From Chlamydiales bacterium (GTDB lineage Bacteria > Chlamydiota > Chlamydiia > Chlamydiales > JACRBE01): 64,000 bases of DNA. Each line of letters starts with the position of its first letter. Position 1 is the stretch's first letter. The notes below the pieces were generated by a model. It was not told the DNA's origin and did no database searches. It saw only the letters and a list, made by a program, of their open reading frames with translations. Location: the NCBI GenBank assembly GCA_016213235.1, contig JACRBE010000043.1:1-64000 (forward strand), read 5' to 3'. The position numbers and the translations under genes are program-made. Of the stretch, positions 53,992 through 63,055 are shown piece after piece.

Positions 53992-56469
53992 ATGAGTTTG
54001 CGTTTTCGCATGTTTGTTATAATAGGTAGTGTATTTCTTTTAATATTTATTACAGCTCAATTAATCGAAAGCTATATCACAAAAAAATATATAGATATCT
54101 CCAAGCAAGAAATGATGGATGATATCAAAACAATGAATAACTTTAAGCAAGTAGAAACACAAAAATTTGTAGGACTTGTTTTAGACTATGAACAAGCAGA
54201 AACAAATGCTTTGCTTAATCGTATTACAGAACATTCTTATTTAAGAGAGCGATATGGTCCAACTATAGGCAATTACAACACGCAAAATTGGCTCTCTTGC
54301 GCCATGTTACTTGGTACAAATAAAAGAATAGATTTGATTCAGGATATTAATGAAGGAAAAGTAGAAGCATTAATTATTTTGGATGAACCTCCTCCTAGAA
54401 TGGCTAGAAAGATAGAATATGAGGGAGATGTCCCGTTGTTTGCAATGGAATCAGAACACATTCAAGGTCAGTGGAATGGGCCTTATGTGGGCGTGGGGTT
54501 TAATGTAGGAAGAGAATATCAGGATGAAATCCCCCCAACCATGGATCCAGCATTAATTCCTAGGCTGGGCGTGGAATATTACATGTTGTATTCGATTGAG
54601 GCTGTAATGGAGATTAATGTTGAGGATTTAGAGAAAAAAATGAAGGAAATACAGCCTCAGCTTTTACGATTACAAGATGATTTTGGCTCTATTTATGCGC
54701 TGGAAGATGTAGTACAGCAGTTATGTCAATCATTAAAAAATGCACGGGCATTTTTCTTGTCGAGACCTGATTTATTAGCAACACTAACATCAGATAACAA
54801 ACAGATTTGGTTGCAAAAAACAATGCCGGATTATTATGAGATACAACAAGCAGATATTAAACGATTGAAAGAAGAAACAATATTTATTGATATTCAAACT
54901 AGATATAGACAAATTGAAATGATTTGGCAATATGCCACATTTATTGCAACGGGATTGTTTGATTTTTCCCCTTTTAATCCGGGAGCGCCAAGTGGTATAG
55001 CTCATATTTTCATAGAAGGAAAATATGGGGAAATGATTTTTAAAAATGATGTGTTTTATTCCACTCCTATTGGGTGTATTCAGCACAATTGTAATACGAC
55101 TAACACGATGGGCGGTCTTGTACATATCGAAACCTTTTATGAACCAACTTCTCATCGATTGTTTTTTGGTAATACAGCTTCTTTAGTAGTGCAGGAGAAG
55201 GGAAAAGATAACCAAGTAATAGAAAGACAAGGATCATTAACTATTGGCATTAATGCGTCACGAATTTTGAAGAATTTGGCACTAGCAGCACATCGCACAG
55301 CATTTTTTGCTACAAACAATCAAATATTAAAAGGATTTAATGCAGAGGGCAAAGAAATATCGGAGTATTCTACACCGATACCAGTTGAGGAGCTGACGCG
55401 TCAAAAAACAGGTATTATTACAACAAAAAATGGGGAGGAATATTTCTTTTTGACATTGCAACCATTTGCAGATATAGATTTTTATTTCTTTTTATTAAAT
55501 CCGCTAGATGAAGAATTTGCATTAATTAAAGCGTTAGATACTACTGCACAGCAAATTTTAATCAAAATCAAATGGCAAACACAAATCATTATTTTGGTGT
55601 CATTATTATTAATAATTCTCATTGCAAGTATTATTTCCAAACATATTACAGCTCCATTGCTTTTATTGTCACAGGCCACTGCTAAAGTAAGAGAAGGTAA
55701 GCTAGATGAAATATCATTGCCGCCGATGAAGAAAGACAAAAAAGATGAAGTAGATATGTTATATCAATCATTTTATCAGATGGTGGAAGGATTAAAAGAA
55801 AAAGAAAAAGTAAAAGGGGTGCTTAACAAGGTTGTATCGCCAAGCATTGCAGAAGAGATTTTAAAAGGAAATGTGCATTTAGGTGGTGAAGAAAAAGTTG
55901 TTACTGTTTTATTTGCTGATATTAGACATTTTACAGAATTATCTGAAAAGATGTTACCAAATGAAGTTATTAAGATGCTGAATGATTGTATGACAAAGAT
56001 TTCTTCTGTGATCGATCAATATGAAGGAGTAATTGATAAGTATGTTGGGGATGAAGTCATGGCGCTTTTTGGAGCTCCCTTAAGTAGTGAAAATAGCGCT
56101 GTAAATGCGGTACTATGTGCTATAGAAATGGTAAAAGTCCTAGATGAATGGAATCAGCAAAGAACGAAAGAGGGGTTAAGGGGTATTAAAATGGGAATCG
56201 GTATCCATACTGGTGTTGTAGTCGCAGGCAATATGGGTGCAGAAAATCGGTTGAATTATACCGTACTTGGATCAAATGTGAATTTAGCAGCAAGGCTGTG
56301 CTCTGTTTCAGGTGAGCAACAGGTGTTAATTTCTAAAGAGACATTGTCTCAGCCTTATGTGCGCGAAAAAGTTGATTATGAAGAATTACAGCCAATTGAA
56401 TTAAAAGGTTTTTCAGAACCCATTGCTGTTTACCAAATAAAGGCAAAAAAAACACCCTATGTAAAATAG
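53992..56469 (+). CDS. Membrane class III adenylate cyclase
   Basis: An 825-residue protein with a membrane segment near 5-27, a periplasmic sensor region of about 490 residues, a second segment (about 525-548), a HAMP-like linker (ITAPLLLLSQATAKVREG) and a C-terminal class III cyclase domain (about 625-800). Metal-binding Asp residues lie in LFADIRHFTEL and YVGDEVMALFG; the adenine-selecting Lys (IDKYVGD) and Thr (NYTVLG) and the transition-state Asn and Arg (VNLAARL) are present. The consensus G-D before V-N is G-S. It probably makes cAMP in response to an envelope or host signal. It starts 45 bases after pepP. Confidence 0.88.
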   Translation: MSLRFRMFVIIGSVFLLIFITAQLIESYITKKYIDISKQEMMDDIKTMNNFKQVETQKFVGLVLDYEQAETNALLNRITEHSYLRERYGPTIGNYNTQNWLSCAMLLGTNKRIDLIQDINEGKVEALIILDEPPPRMARKIEYEGDVPLFAMESEHIQGQWNGPYVGVGFNVGREYQDEIPPTMDPALIPRLGVEYYMLYSIEAVMEINVEDLEKKMKEIQPQLLRLQDDFGSIYALEDVVQQLCQSLKNARAFFLSRPDLLATLTSDNKQIWLQKTMPDYYEIQQADIKRLKEETIFIDIQTRYRQIEMIWQYATFIATGLFDFSPFNPGAPSGIAHIFIEGKYGEMIFKNDVFYSTPIGCIQHNCNTTNTMGGLVHIETFYEPTSHRLFFGNTASLVVQEKGKDNQVIERQGSLTIGINASRILKNLALAAHRTAFFATNNQILKGFNAEGKEISEYSTPIPVEELTRQKTGIITTKNGEEYFFLTLQPFADIDFYFFLLNPLDEEFALIKALDTTAQQILIKIKWQTQIIILVSLLLIILIASIISKHITAPLLLLSQATAKVREGKLDEISLPPMKKDKKDEVDMLYQSFYQMVEGLKEKEKVKGVLNKVVSPSIAEEILKGNVHLGGEEKVVTVLFADIRHFTELSEKMLPNEVIKMLNDCMTKISSVIDQYEGVIDKYVGDEVMALFGAPLSSENSAVNAVLCAIEMVKVLDEWNQQRTKEGLRGIKMGIGIHTGVVVAGNMGAENRLNYTVLGSNVNLAARLCSVSGEQQVLISKETLSQPYVREKVDYEELQPIELKGFSEPIAVYQIKAKKTPYVK

Positions 56470-56475
56470 GGTGTT
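56451..56475 (-). terminator. Intrinsic terminator of the Ser/Thr-rich gene
   Basis: AACACCCTAT, loop GTAAA, ATAGGGTGTT form a perfect 10-bp stem. On the minus strand it is followed by a run of eight Ts, a textbook terminator 24 bases past the minus-strand stop codon. It overlaps the last codons and stop of the adenylate cyclase gene on the other strand. Confidence 0.85.
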
Positions 56476-56499
56476 CATGTTGGTAAGAAGTGATATCTT

Positions 56500-56904
56500 T
56501 TACCCTCGGAACTCAATCGGAGATACTCCATTTGTCGTAGAGCTGGTAGTCGTGAAGTTTTGAAACATACTAGTATCTACACCAGTGCTAGCAGCCACTA
56601 AGTCGGTTGCTGAGTTGTTTGTTGCGCTTTTATTAGCATCAGATGTATCTAGTTGTGTGGTTATTTGTTGGTCTAATTCTTGTTCTTCTAATAATAGTAA
56701 AGCGTCTGATGAGCCATCGCCATGCCCATGTGTCATTCCAATGCTGTTTACGCTATCATCTGATTCTGAAGAAGTTGCGCCATGTGCATCATTAGCTGGA
56801 GCTGTTGTACCATCTGTAACATTAGTGTTATCTGATCCAGAGTGGTTGCCATGTTTAGTAGTAAAATCATACGAACTTGTTTCGGAACTTACTGATGAAA
56901 CCAT
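56500..56904 (-). CDS. Ser/Thr/Asp-rich low-complexity protein, possible effector
   Basis: A 134-residue protein from the ATG at 56904, chosen because GGGGG lies six bases before it; the frame extends 16 codons further upstream without a better start. The sequence is strongly biased to Ser, Thr, Asn, Asp and Gly (e.g. GSDNTNVTDGTTAP), with one short helix-prone stretch (DALLLLEEQELDQQI). There is no signal peptide or membrane segment. A Ser/Thr-rich, disordered N-terminus is common in type III effectors, so secretion is a hypothesis. The gene stands alone between the adenylate cyclase and the divergent histidine kinase. Confidence 0.65.
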   Translation of the reverse strand: MVSSVSSETSSYDFTTKHGNHSGSDNTNVTDGTTAPANDAHGATSSESDDSVNSIGMTHGHGDGSSDALLLLEEQELDQQITTQLDTSDANKSATNNSATDLVAASTGVDTSMFQNFTTTSSTTNGVSPIEFRG

Positions 56905-57125
56905 TTTTTTCCCCCTTAAGTTAAAAAATGTGGGCCACTTGCATGAAGGCAAAGGTCCTCATAACCATTATAGCATATATTGAATTCTTATGGAATAAAA
57001 ATCTTTATATAACGTATTTCTTAAGTATTTGATTTTTAGGTTGTTACTTCTTTTTATGAAGAAGGTTGACTCTCTTTGGTTAATTTTGTTATTTTTATCC
57101 TTTTTTGTGGTCTAGTGAGGCACCA

Positions 57126-58811
57126 GTGAGAAAATCGTTCGCGTTCTATATATGGGTTGTTGTTCTTTTAATGAGTATTGGTATTTTTATTTGTTCTAAG
57201 GATTTATCAAAGGTGGTAATCCGAGGCGCTATGAAAGTGGGCATGCTTAAACAGATTAGTCAGTTAGAGAAGACGGCAAGTATTGAAGAGATTATTATTC
57301 AATTAAGGCAGATTAGTAAGAAGAAAGGAGTGTCATTTACCGTATTAAAAAATACAGGAGAAATAGTGGATTACAGTGGTCCTATTGTAATACCAGATAT
57401 GGTGAAGGTGATAAAGAAACACAAAGGATATGGTATTGATGGAGAGCGATTTTATACAGCAAGAGCATTTGAGTTAAGAGGAGAAAAGTTCATTATTTGT
57501 AATGGAATAGATAAGAATATTGTCCAGGAATTAATTAAAGTATTTCAGTTTGTTTTTAATGCCTTTTCCATCGGAACTTTAGGAGTATTTTCTTTTATTC
57601 AAATAATGGGGCTAAAATTTTTCTCTAGAAAACAATATAAGGTTCGATCGATAGCAAGGCAACTCATTAATAATGGATCCCAACATACAATAAATCAATT
57701 AAATGCGCTTGCGAAAGATGATACAGTTCAAGCATTAATTCACTTACATAAAAACAATGAAGAATTAATATTAAGAAATAAGACATTATATGAAGAAAAG
57801 ACAGCGATTATTGAATGTTTAGATGAAGGGGTAATTGTTTTAGATTCTATTGGAAGGATAAAAAATATCAATTTAAAGGCAACGCAGTTGCTTAAAATCA
57901 TGTCCCTTGATTTTATTGGGAAGTATTTACAAGAGCTAATTAGAAACAACCCATCAGAACTAGGGGCTTTTTGTTTAGATTTAATGCATATCGCTAAAGA
58001 ACAGGATAACATTATTAAAGACTCTTATGAGGCAAAAGAATCTGAAGGAAAATTTTTTGAAATTATTGCTCAGCCGATTAAATCACAAAATGGATTTATT
58101 TTAATATTACAAGATCATTCTAGTGATTATAAAGTGTTAAGCATGGGCAAGAATTTTGTAACGAATGCTTCTCATGAGTTAAGAACTCCTATTACTATTA
58201 TTAAAGGTTTTACAGAGACTTTAAAAGATCTACCAGAAATTTCTGAAGATATGCTCATTGATATTACAGATAAAATATTACGTAATTGTCATCGTATGGC
58301 GTCTGTTGTAAAAAGTTTATTAGTGCTAGCAGATTTGGATTATTCTGGTAAAGCTAGTATGCAGCCATGCGATTTAGTAGGGCTTATAGAAAGCTGCTCT
58401 TATACGCTACTAAGTGCATTTCCGGATGTAAAAGTGGAAACGTTATTTAATGAGAAAGAACCTATTATTTGGGGAGATCCAGATTTACTTGAGCTTGCCA
58501 TTATGAACTTATTTGAGAATGCGGTTAAATATTCGGATGCTGCAGCTTATATTACCGTGACGGTAGAGTCCTTAAAAGATCATATTAACTTAAGCATTAA
58601 AGATCGAGGCATTGGTATTGCACAGAAAGATTTAAATCATATTTTTGAAAGGTTTTATACCGTTAACAAATCTCATTCAAGAAAATTGGGTGGAGCAGGA
58701 CTTGGACTTTCCATTGTAAAAACGATTATAGAAAAACATAATGCAAAGATTCATGTAGAATCCCCTGGTAGAGAGGGCTCTATTTTTACTATACAGTTTC
58801 CTAAACAGTAG
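57126..58811 (+). CDS. PhoR-like sensor histidine kinase
   Basis: A 561-residue kinase from the GTG at 57126, which has GAGG six bases upstream; the frame opens 21 bases earlier. Membrane segments lie near 5-22 and 148-172, with a roughly 125-residue periplasmic region between. A PAS-like domain (about 225-325, EGVIVLDSIGRIKNIN) precedes the H-box (FVTNASHELRTPITIIKGF, about 338), then N-box LFENAVKYS, G1 DRGIGIAQ, F-box IFERFY and G2 GGAGLGLSIV. All catalytic elements are intact. It has no adjacent regulator; the PhoB-like protein at about 20.3-21.0 kb is the likely partner. Confidence 0.92.
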   Translation: MRKSFAFYIWVVVLLMSIGIFICSKDLSKVVIRGAMKVGMLKQISQLEKTASIEEIIIQLRQISKKKGVSFTVLKNTGEIVDYSGPIVIPDMVKVIKKHKGYGIDGERFYTARAFELRGEKFIICNGIDKNIVQELIKVFQFVFNAFSIGTLGVFSFIQIMGLKFFSRKQYKVRSIARQLINNGSQHTINQLNALAKDDTVQALIHLHKNNEELILRNKTLYEEKTAIIECLDEGVIVLDSIGRIKNINLKATQLLKIMSLDFIGKYLQELIRNNPSELGAFCLDLMHIAKEQDNIIKDSYEAKESEGKFFEIIAQPIKSQNGFILILQDHSSDYKVLSMGKNFVTNASHELRTPITIIKGFTETLKDLPEISEDMLIDITDKILRNCHRMASVVKSLLVLADLDYSGKASMQPCDLVGLIESCSYTLLSAFPDVKVETLFNEKEPIIWGDPDLLELAIMNLFENAVKYSDAAAYITVTVESLKDHINLSIKDRGIGIAQKDLNHIFERFYTVNKSHSRKLGGAGLGLSIVKTIIEKHNAKIHVESPGREGSIFTIQFPKQ

Positions 58812-58813
58812 TG

Positions 58814-59707
58814 TTATAGAAAGTAAGGGACTATGTAAGTGATATTGCAAGCTTCTTCACTAGCTGAGATAGACATAGATTTTTTTGGTTTTGTTTTATA
58901 ATCAAAACGCTCCATCAGCTCAATGGGAATCCCGTGTTGTGTAAACAGCTCTGATATTTCATTAGAAGATAATAAAGACTGGTTGCTCTCTATTTTTAAT
59001 TTTTCCTTTTGAATCAATTCATCTGCAAAGGCTTTAGAAAAGAGGGTGCTTAGCATAGGGTAGGGGATATCTTGGAAATAAAAGATGATATGGGGTGAAG
59101 AAGCATTTATGGCAAAGAGGGATTCTAAGGCGGGGTAGGAGGTCGCAGATTCATAATGATAACCAGGGCATCCTCTTAAAAGAAGGGTATGCATAAAATG
59201 TTTGGGATCTTCTTCATCAAATAACTCTACAAGGGAAGTAATAGTATATCCCTTTTGTAATAGCAATTTTCCTTGCATTTGTAATATACAGACAATGTCT
59301 TTACCAAGACTTCTCTCTTGTTGAAAGGGAGGATGGTCAGCATAAAAATAATCAATTAATTTTTCTGCATATTGTGTGGTAATAGGATCGTCTTGAAAAA
59401 GAGAGAATATATTCATTTTAGCAGTCATATTATGATAATTTTTCAATCGATGATTGGAATAAGTAGGCTGTGTGTTTTTGCTCTCTTTTTTTATGGTGCT
59501 TTGCGTAGCGTGATTAGCTTTTGGTTTGTTTTTGATGATGTGTTGAAAATATTTTTGTGTCTTATTCTTATTTATATCCAAAAATAGTTGATGGGATTTA
59601 GAGGAGGTAAAAGCGATCAGGCCTGTAAGTTTATTTTCTGAAAAAAAACAAGAAGAGAGTATGGCAAAAATGCTAAGAAAAATAATCGTCCATGGTAATA
59701 CTTGCAT
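58814..59707 (-). CDS. Unknown protein in the minor pseudopilin cluster
   Basis: A 297-residue protein that starts with a hydrophobic segment (MQVLPWTIIFLSIFAILSSC) which may be a signal anchor or a lipoprotein signal (LSSC). A Lys/Asn-rich linker (about 45-95) leads to a helical C-terminal domain (e.g. YAEKLIDYFYADHPPFQQER). It lies five bases after the GspJ-like pseudopilin gene, so a type II secretion role is likely by position. GspK is normally beside GspI and GspJ, but this protein lacks a pilin-type N-terminus, so I do not call it GspK. Confidence 0.65.
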   Translation of the reverse strand: MQVLPWTIIFLSIFAILSSCFFSENKLTGLIAFTSSKSHQLFLDINKNKTQKYFQHIIKNKPKANHATQSTIKKESKNTQPTYSNHRLKNYHNMTAKMNIFSLFQDDPITTQYAEKLIDYFYADHPPFQQERSLGKDIVCILQMQGKLLLQKGYTITSLVELFDEEDPKHFMHTLLLRGCPGYHYESATSYPALESLFAINASSPHIIFYFQDIPYPMLSTLFSKAFADELIQKEKLKIESNQSLLSSNEISELFTQHGIPIELMERFDYKTKPKKSMSISASEEACNITYIVPYFL

Positions 59708-59712
59708 GTGAT

Positions 59713-60315
59713 TCAGATCCTATGAATAATTTGGTGATGCGTAGGTAGATAAAAGGTGTGAGTAATAATTTTACTAGAACCTATAGAGTGAAAATGCAAC
59801 TGCATTACGTCAGGTAATGATGGCTCTGTCATATCCCATGTTATTGTTTGCTCAAATGCATGTTGTTTTTCCCTATATTTAAAAAAAGTAAAAGAAATCC
59901 TTTCTACATCTTTTGCAAGACAATCTAACTTTTCGTGGGAAGGTGAGAGTATATTATCTTGTTTAGGAAAAATAGATAGGTACACAAGGTTATCTTGCAA
60001 AAAGATTTTACCCATTATTTCATAGCACAAGGCTTGTTCTGGATTAACACCGTGATCAAATCGAAATACAAGAGCGGTATGATCATGGCATGTCATGGTA
60101 TAAATACTGCCAGGCAAAGCAGTAAGATGGCTAAAATAGTGAGTGATTTTATTAACCATACGATCTTGCAATAAAGCAGTAGATTGCATGGTCTTTAATT
60201 CATTTTTCAATAAAGCAGAGGCTTTTAATTGTTGTAAAACAAATATAACAATTGCAGTTGTAAGGATACAAGCGATCATCACTTCCAATAAGGAAAAGGA
60301 ATATCTTTTTTGCAT
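59713..60315 (-). CDS. GspJ-like minor pseudopilin
   Basis: A 200-residue protein with a prepilin leader (MQKRYS) and FSLLEVMIACILTTAIVIFV, with Glu at +5. The soluble domain of about 165 residues is the largest of the pseudopilins in this window, which fits GspJ, as does the start-to-stop proximity to the unknown gene downstream. The residue before the predicted cleavage site is Ser. The globular part cannot be assigned with certainty by eye. Confidence 0.7.
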   Translation of the reverse strand: MQKRYSFSLLEVMIACILTTAIVIFVLQQLKASALLKNELKTMQSTALLQDRMVNKITHYFSHLTALPGSIYTMTCHDHTALVFRFDHGVNPEQALCYEIMGKIFLQDNLVYLSIFPKQDNILSPSHEKLDCLAKDVERISFTFFKYREKQHAFEQTITWDMTEPSLPDVMQLHFHSIGSSKIITHTFYLPTHHQIIHRI

Positions 60316-60332
60316 GAGTGCTGCGATAAATA

Positions 60333-62210
60333 TTATTCTGCTTCTATTGTATCATTTTTATGTTTATTTGAAATCCATACTAAAGCAATGCCAAGTAAAA
60401 GAAACATGATGAGTGATACAATATTGGGGAGGTACCCATTTTGTGATGCTGGAATAACATTAAGCACTGTAAGCAATGCAAGAACTACTCCCATGCAAGC
60501 ATCTCCAGCGACAAGGCCAGAAGATGCTAATATGCCCTGCTCTTCTGCTTTACGATTTTTTAGTTTATGTTGTACAAGCCATTTTATGACACCTCCGAGC
60601 ATCATAGATGATGACAGAGAGAGCGGAAGATATAGACCTATTGCAAATGCAAGAGTAGGTATACGAAGTAATTCCATAACAAGCCCAAGTACGATACCAA
60701 TCATGACGAGTACTACAGGCAATTGATGATTGATAACACCTTTTGCAATTAAATACATGAGGGTAGCTTGTGGAGCCGGCATTTTAGGAGATCCAAAACC
60801 ATATGCTTCATTAAGCAAATAAAGAGTTCCTCCGATTGCAAGTGAGGGAAGGATAAGGCCAATGATTTCTGCAATTTGTTGGTTTCTTGGTGTTGCGCCT
60901 AAAATATAACCTGCTTTTAAATCTTGGGATGTCGTTGCTGCAAGACAAATAGCGACATTTACTACACAGCTCATGGTAATGGCTGCTATTAGAAATACAC
61001 GTTCGGTCCATCCCAAAGCAGAAAAGATTAAACAGGTAATTAATAAGGTAGTAATAGTCATTCCAGATACTGGGTTAGAAGAACTACCAACCAGCCCTAC
61101 GGTGATGGAAGTTACGGCAGTAAAGAAATATCCTAAAATTGCAATAAGTACAATCGTAAGAAAGTTTAGTGATAGGTCTGGATATAGCCATAAAAACATA
61201 ATAATACCAAGAGAACCTAAAATGAGCCACGACATGGAGATATCTTGGTCTGTACGCTCTTGGGATTCTTTTTGTTTAAACATGGCAAATAATTCTTTGA
61301 ATCCCACTACTACAGTATTCTTAATCATTGGCATAATTTTAATAACGCTAATAACACCACCGATAGCGACTGCGCCAGCTCCAATATATCTTACATAATT
61401 AGACCAAATATCATCTGCGCTCATAGCAAGAATTGACACTGTAGAAGGATAAATAATACTTTTCCCGCCGAACATTTTAATGAGGGGAATAATCACCCAC
61501 CATCCAATGATACCACCTGCAAACATAATAGCGGATATTCTAGAGCCTACGATAAAACCAACGCCTAATAAAGAAGGCGTGCCATCTATGCTGAATTTAG
61601 TATCTTCATATTTTTTAAAGGTGAAATCAATTGACTCATTCCAGAGATAGAGGCCACTAATACATAATTTGTATAATGCCCCCATTAATAATCCCCATGC
61701 AGCTGAAAAAGCATGGGCGATTTTTTTTTCGCCGGCTATTAGGATTTTGGCGCAAGCAGTACCTTCTGGAAAAGGAATAGTACCATGTTCTTTTACGATA
61801 ATGAATCGTCGCATAGGAATCATAAATAGAATTCCAAGGATTCCACCTAAAAAAGCGAGTATAAAAATTCTATTATTGGATGGTGAATCTCCTAAAAAAA
61901 ACAGAGCAGGTACTGTAAAAATTACACCTGCTGCAAGACCTTCTCCAACAGTTGCGATTGTTTGCACAATATTATTTTCTAAGATGGTTACACGTTTGAA
62001 AAAGGTATGTAAAATTGCCATAGACATAACAGCAGCTGGTATGGACGCAGAAATAGTGGTTCCGATTTTTAAGCCTAGATAAGCATTGCCTACTCCAAAT
62101 ACAACACCCAGCAACATTCCAAGTACAACAGAGCGTATAGAAAATTCCTTCACGGGTTTATCTGAGCTGACGTGAGGTTGAAACTTTTCTTGAGGATGAT
62201 TCATAGACAT
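60333..62210 (-). CDS. OPT-family oligopeptide transporter
   Basis: A 625-residue polytopic membrane protein with about 14-16 hydrophobic segments. OPT-family phrases are visible: VFGVGNAYLGLKIGTTISASIPAAV (about 35-58, split by small residues), IPFPEGTACAKILIAGE (about 143), ISAIMFAGGIIGWWVIIP and ATTSQDLKAGYILGATPRNQQ. Homologues import oligopeptides, useful for an intracellular amino-acid parasite; metal-chelate uptake is another known OPT role. It sits between the two pseudopilin genes on the same strand with gaps of 17 and 48 bases. Confidence 0.9.
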   Translation of the reverse strand: MSMNHPQEKFQPHVSSDKPVKEFSIRSVVLGMLLGVVFGVGNAYLGLKIGTTISASIPAAVMSMAILHTFFKRVTILENNIVQTIATVGEGLAAGVIFTVPALFFLGDSPSNNRIFILAFLGGILGILFMIPMRRFIIVKEHGTIPFPEGTACAKILIAGEKKIAHAFSAAWGLLMGALYKLCISGLYLWNESIDFTFKKYEDTKFSIDGTPSLLGVGFIVGSRISAIMFAGGIIGWWVIIPLIKMFGGKSIIYPSTVSILAMSADDIWSNYVRYIGAGAVAIGGVISVIKIMPMIKNTVVVGFKELFAMFKQKESQERTDQDISMSWLILGSLGIIMFLWLYPDLSLNFLTIVLIAILGYFFTAVTSITVGLVGSSSNPVSGMTITTLLITCLIFSALGWTERVFLIAAITMSCVVNVAICLAATTSQDLKAGYILGATPRNQQIAEIIGLILPSLAIGGTLYLLNEAYGFGSPKMPAPQATLMYLIAKGVINHQLPVVLVMIGIVLGLVMELLRIPTLAFAIGLYLPLSLSSSMMLGGVIKWLVQHKLKNRKAEEQGILASSGLVAGDACMGVVLALLTVLNVIPASQNGYLPNIVSLIMFLLLGIALVWISNKHKNDTIEAE

Positions 62211-62258
62211 ATAGTTGGTTATATTAAATTTTTTCTTATCAAATATAGATTTTATGAT

Positions 62259-62678
62259 CTATTCTTTTTTTAGAATGTATGAGTATTTGTAGATTGTTTT
62301 GGACGCATCAAATCTTAAATAGTAACAAAACAAGCGGTATTTAGTATTATCTGCGAGACATGTTTCATGGCTAGTTGAGTACCCCCTTTTATAAGAAATA
62401 GAAAAGGATGATGTGGAAGTTGTTGGGAGTAGTTCCCACTCACTCGGATGGATAGGGTTCATTTCGTCCCATTTTATTTCAGGTAATACATTCATTTCAA
62501 ATTCTAGACTTAAATTATTAGCGATGCGAAATTCATCCATGGTATGTAATTGATGTATTTGATGATTCGCAAAACGATAAATATGATGAACAAAAAATCC
62601 TAGAGCAACGCTAATAATGGCAATGGAAACAATTACCTCTAGTAATGCAAAAGAATATTTTTTTTGTTTTGCCAACAA
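62259..62678 (-). CDS. GspI-like minor pseudopilin
   Basis: A 139-residue protein with leader MLAKQKKYS and FALLEVIVSIAIISVALGFF, with Glu at +5, then a small soluble domain with two cysteines. Size and place before a GspJ-like gene suggest GspI. Again the residue before the cleavage site is Ser. It heads the minus-strand cluster that includes the OPT transporter, GspJ-like and unknown genes. Confidence 0.7.
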   Translation of the reverse strand: MLAKQKKYSFALLEVIVSIAIISVALGFFVHHIYRFANHQIHQLHTMDEFRIANNLSLEFEMNVLPEIKWDEMNPIHPSEWELLPTTSTSSFSISYKRGYSTSHETCLADNTKYRLFCYYLRFDASKTIYKYSYILKKE

Positions 62679-63055
62679 TCACCTACTGATTTACAGCATA
62701 GCCATTTTATCAGGTAATTTTAAATATTGATAAAAAAATGATGAATTTTTATAACTAAATTAAAAAGGCATAATTGTTCAAAGGCCTTTTACAATTAATT
62801 GTAGTATTCTGATGCTCGTTTGCGAGCATCAATAGACAGATTAGAATAAGAAAACCTCTGTTTTTCCTTTTTTAAAGACCGCAGTCATTAACAAGGGTTT
62901 TTCTTATTAGATAGATGGTATCATTGATTACGATAAGTTTGCAGCGTTTAAAGCCATCTGATTCGAGTTACACATTCGAAGAGGAAAGTATTTCCGGTAT
63001 ATGATGCTAAAGGCATGAATAGCATGTGTTTGGTCATGACTGGTTGTAGAATATT
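62679..63055. other. Intergenic region with hairpins, no gene seen
   Basis: This 377-base gap separates divergent genes and so should hold promoters for both. It contains a perfect hairpin GATGCTCG-TTTG-CGAGCATC (62811-62830) and a longer imperfect pairing between AATAAGAAAACC (about 62845) and GGTTTTTCTTATT (about 62920). Neither is followed by a clear T-tract in an expected position. I see no ORF with a credible start and no tRNA. A small RNA is possible but unsupported. Confidence 0.4.
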
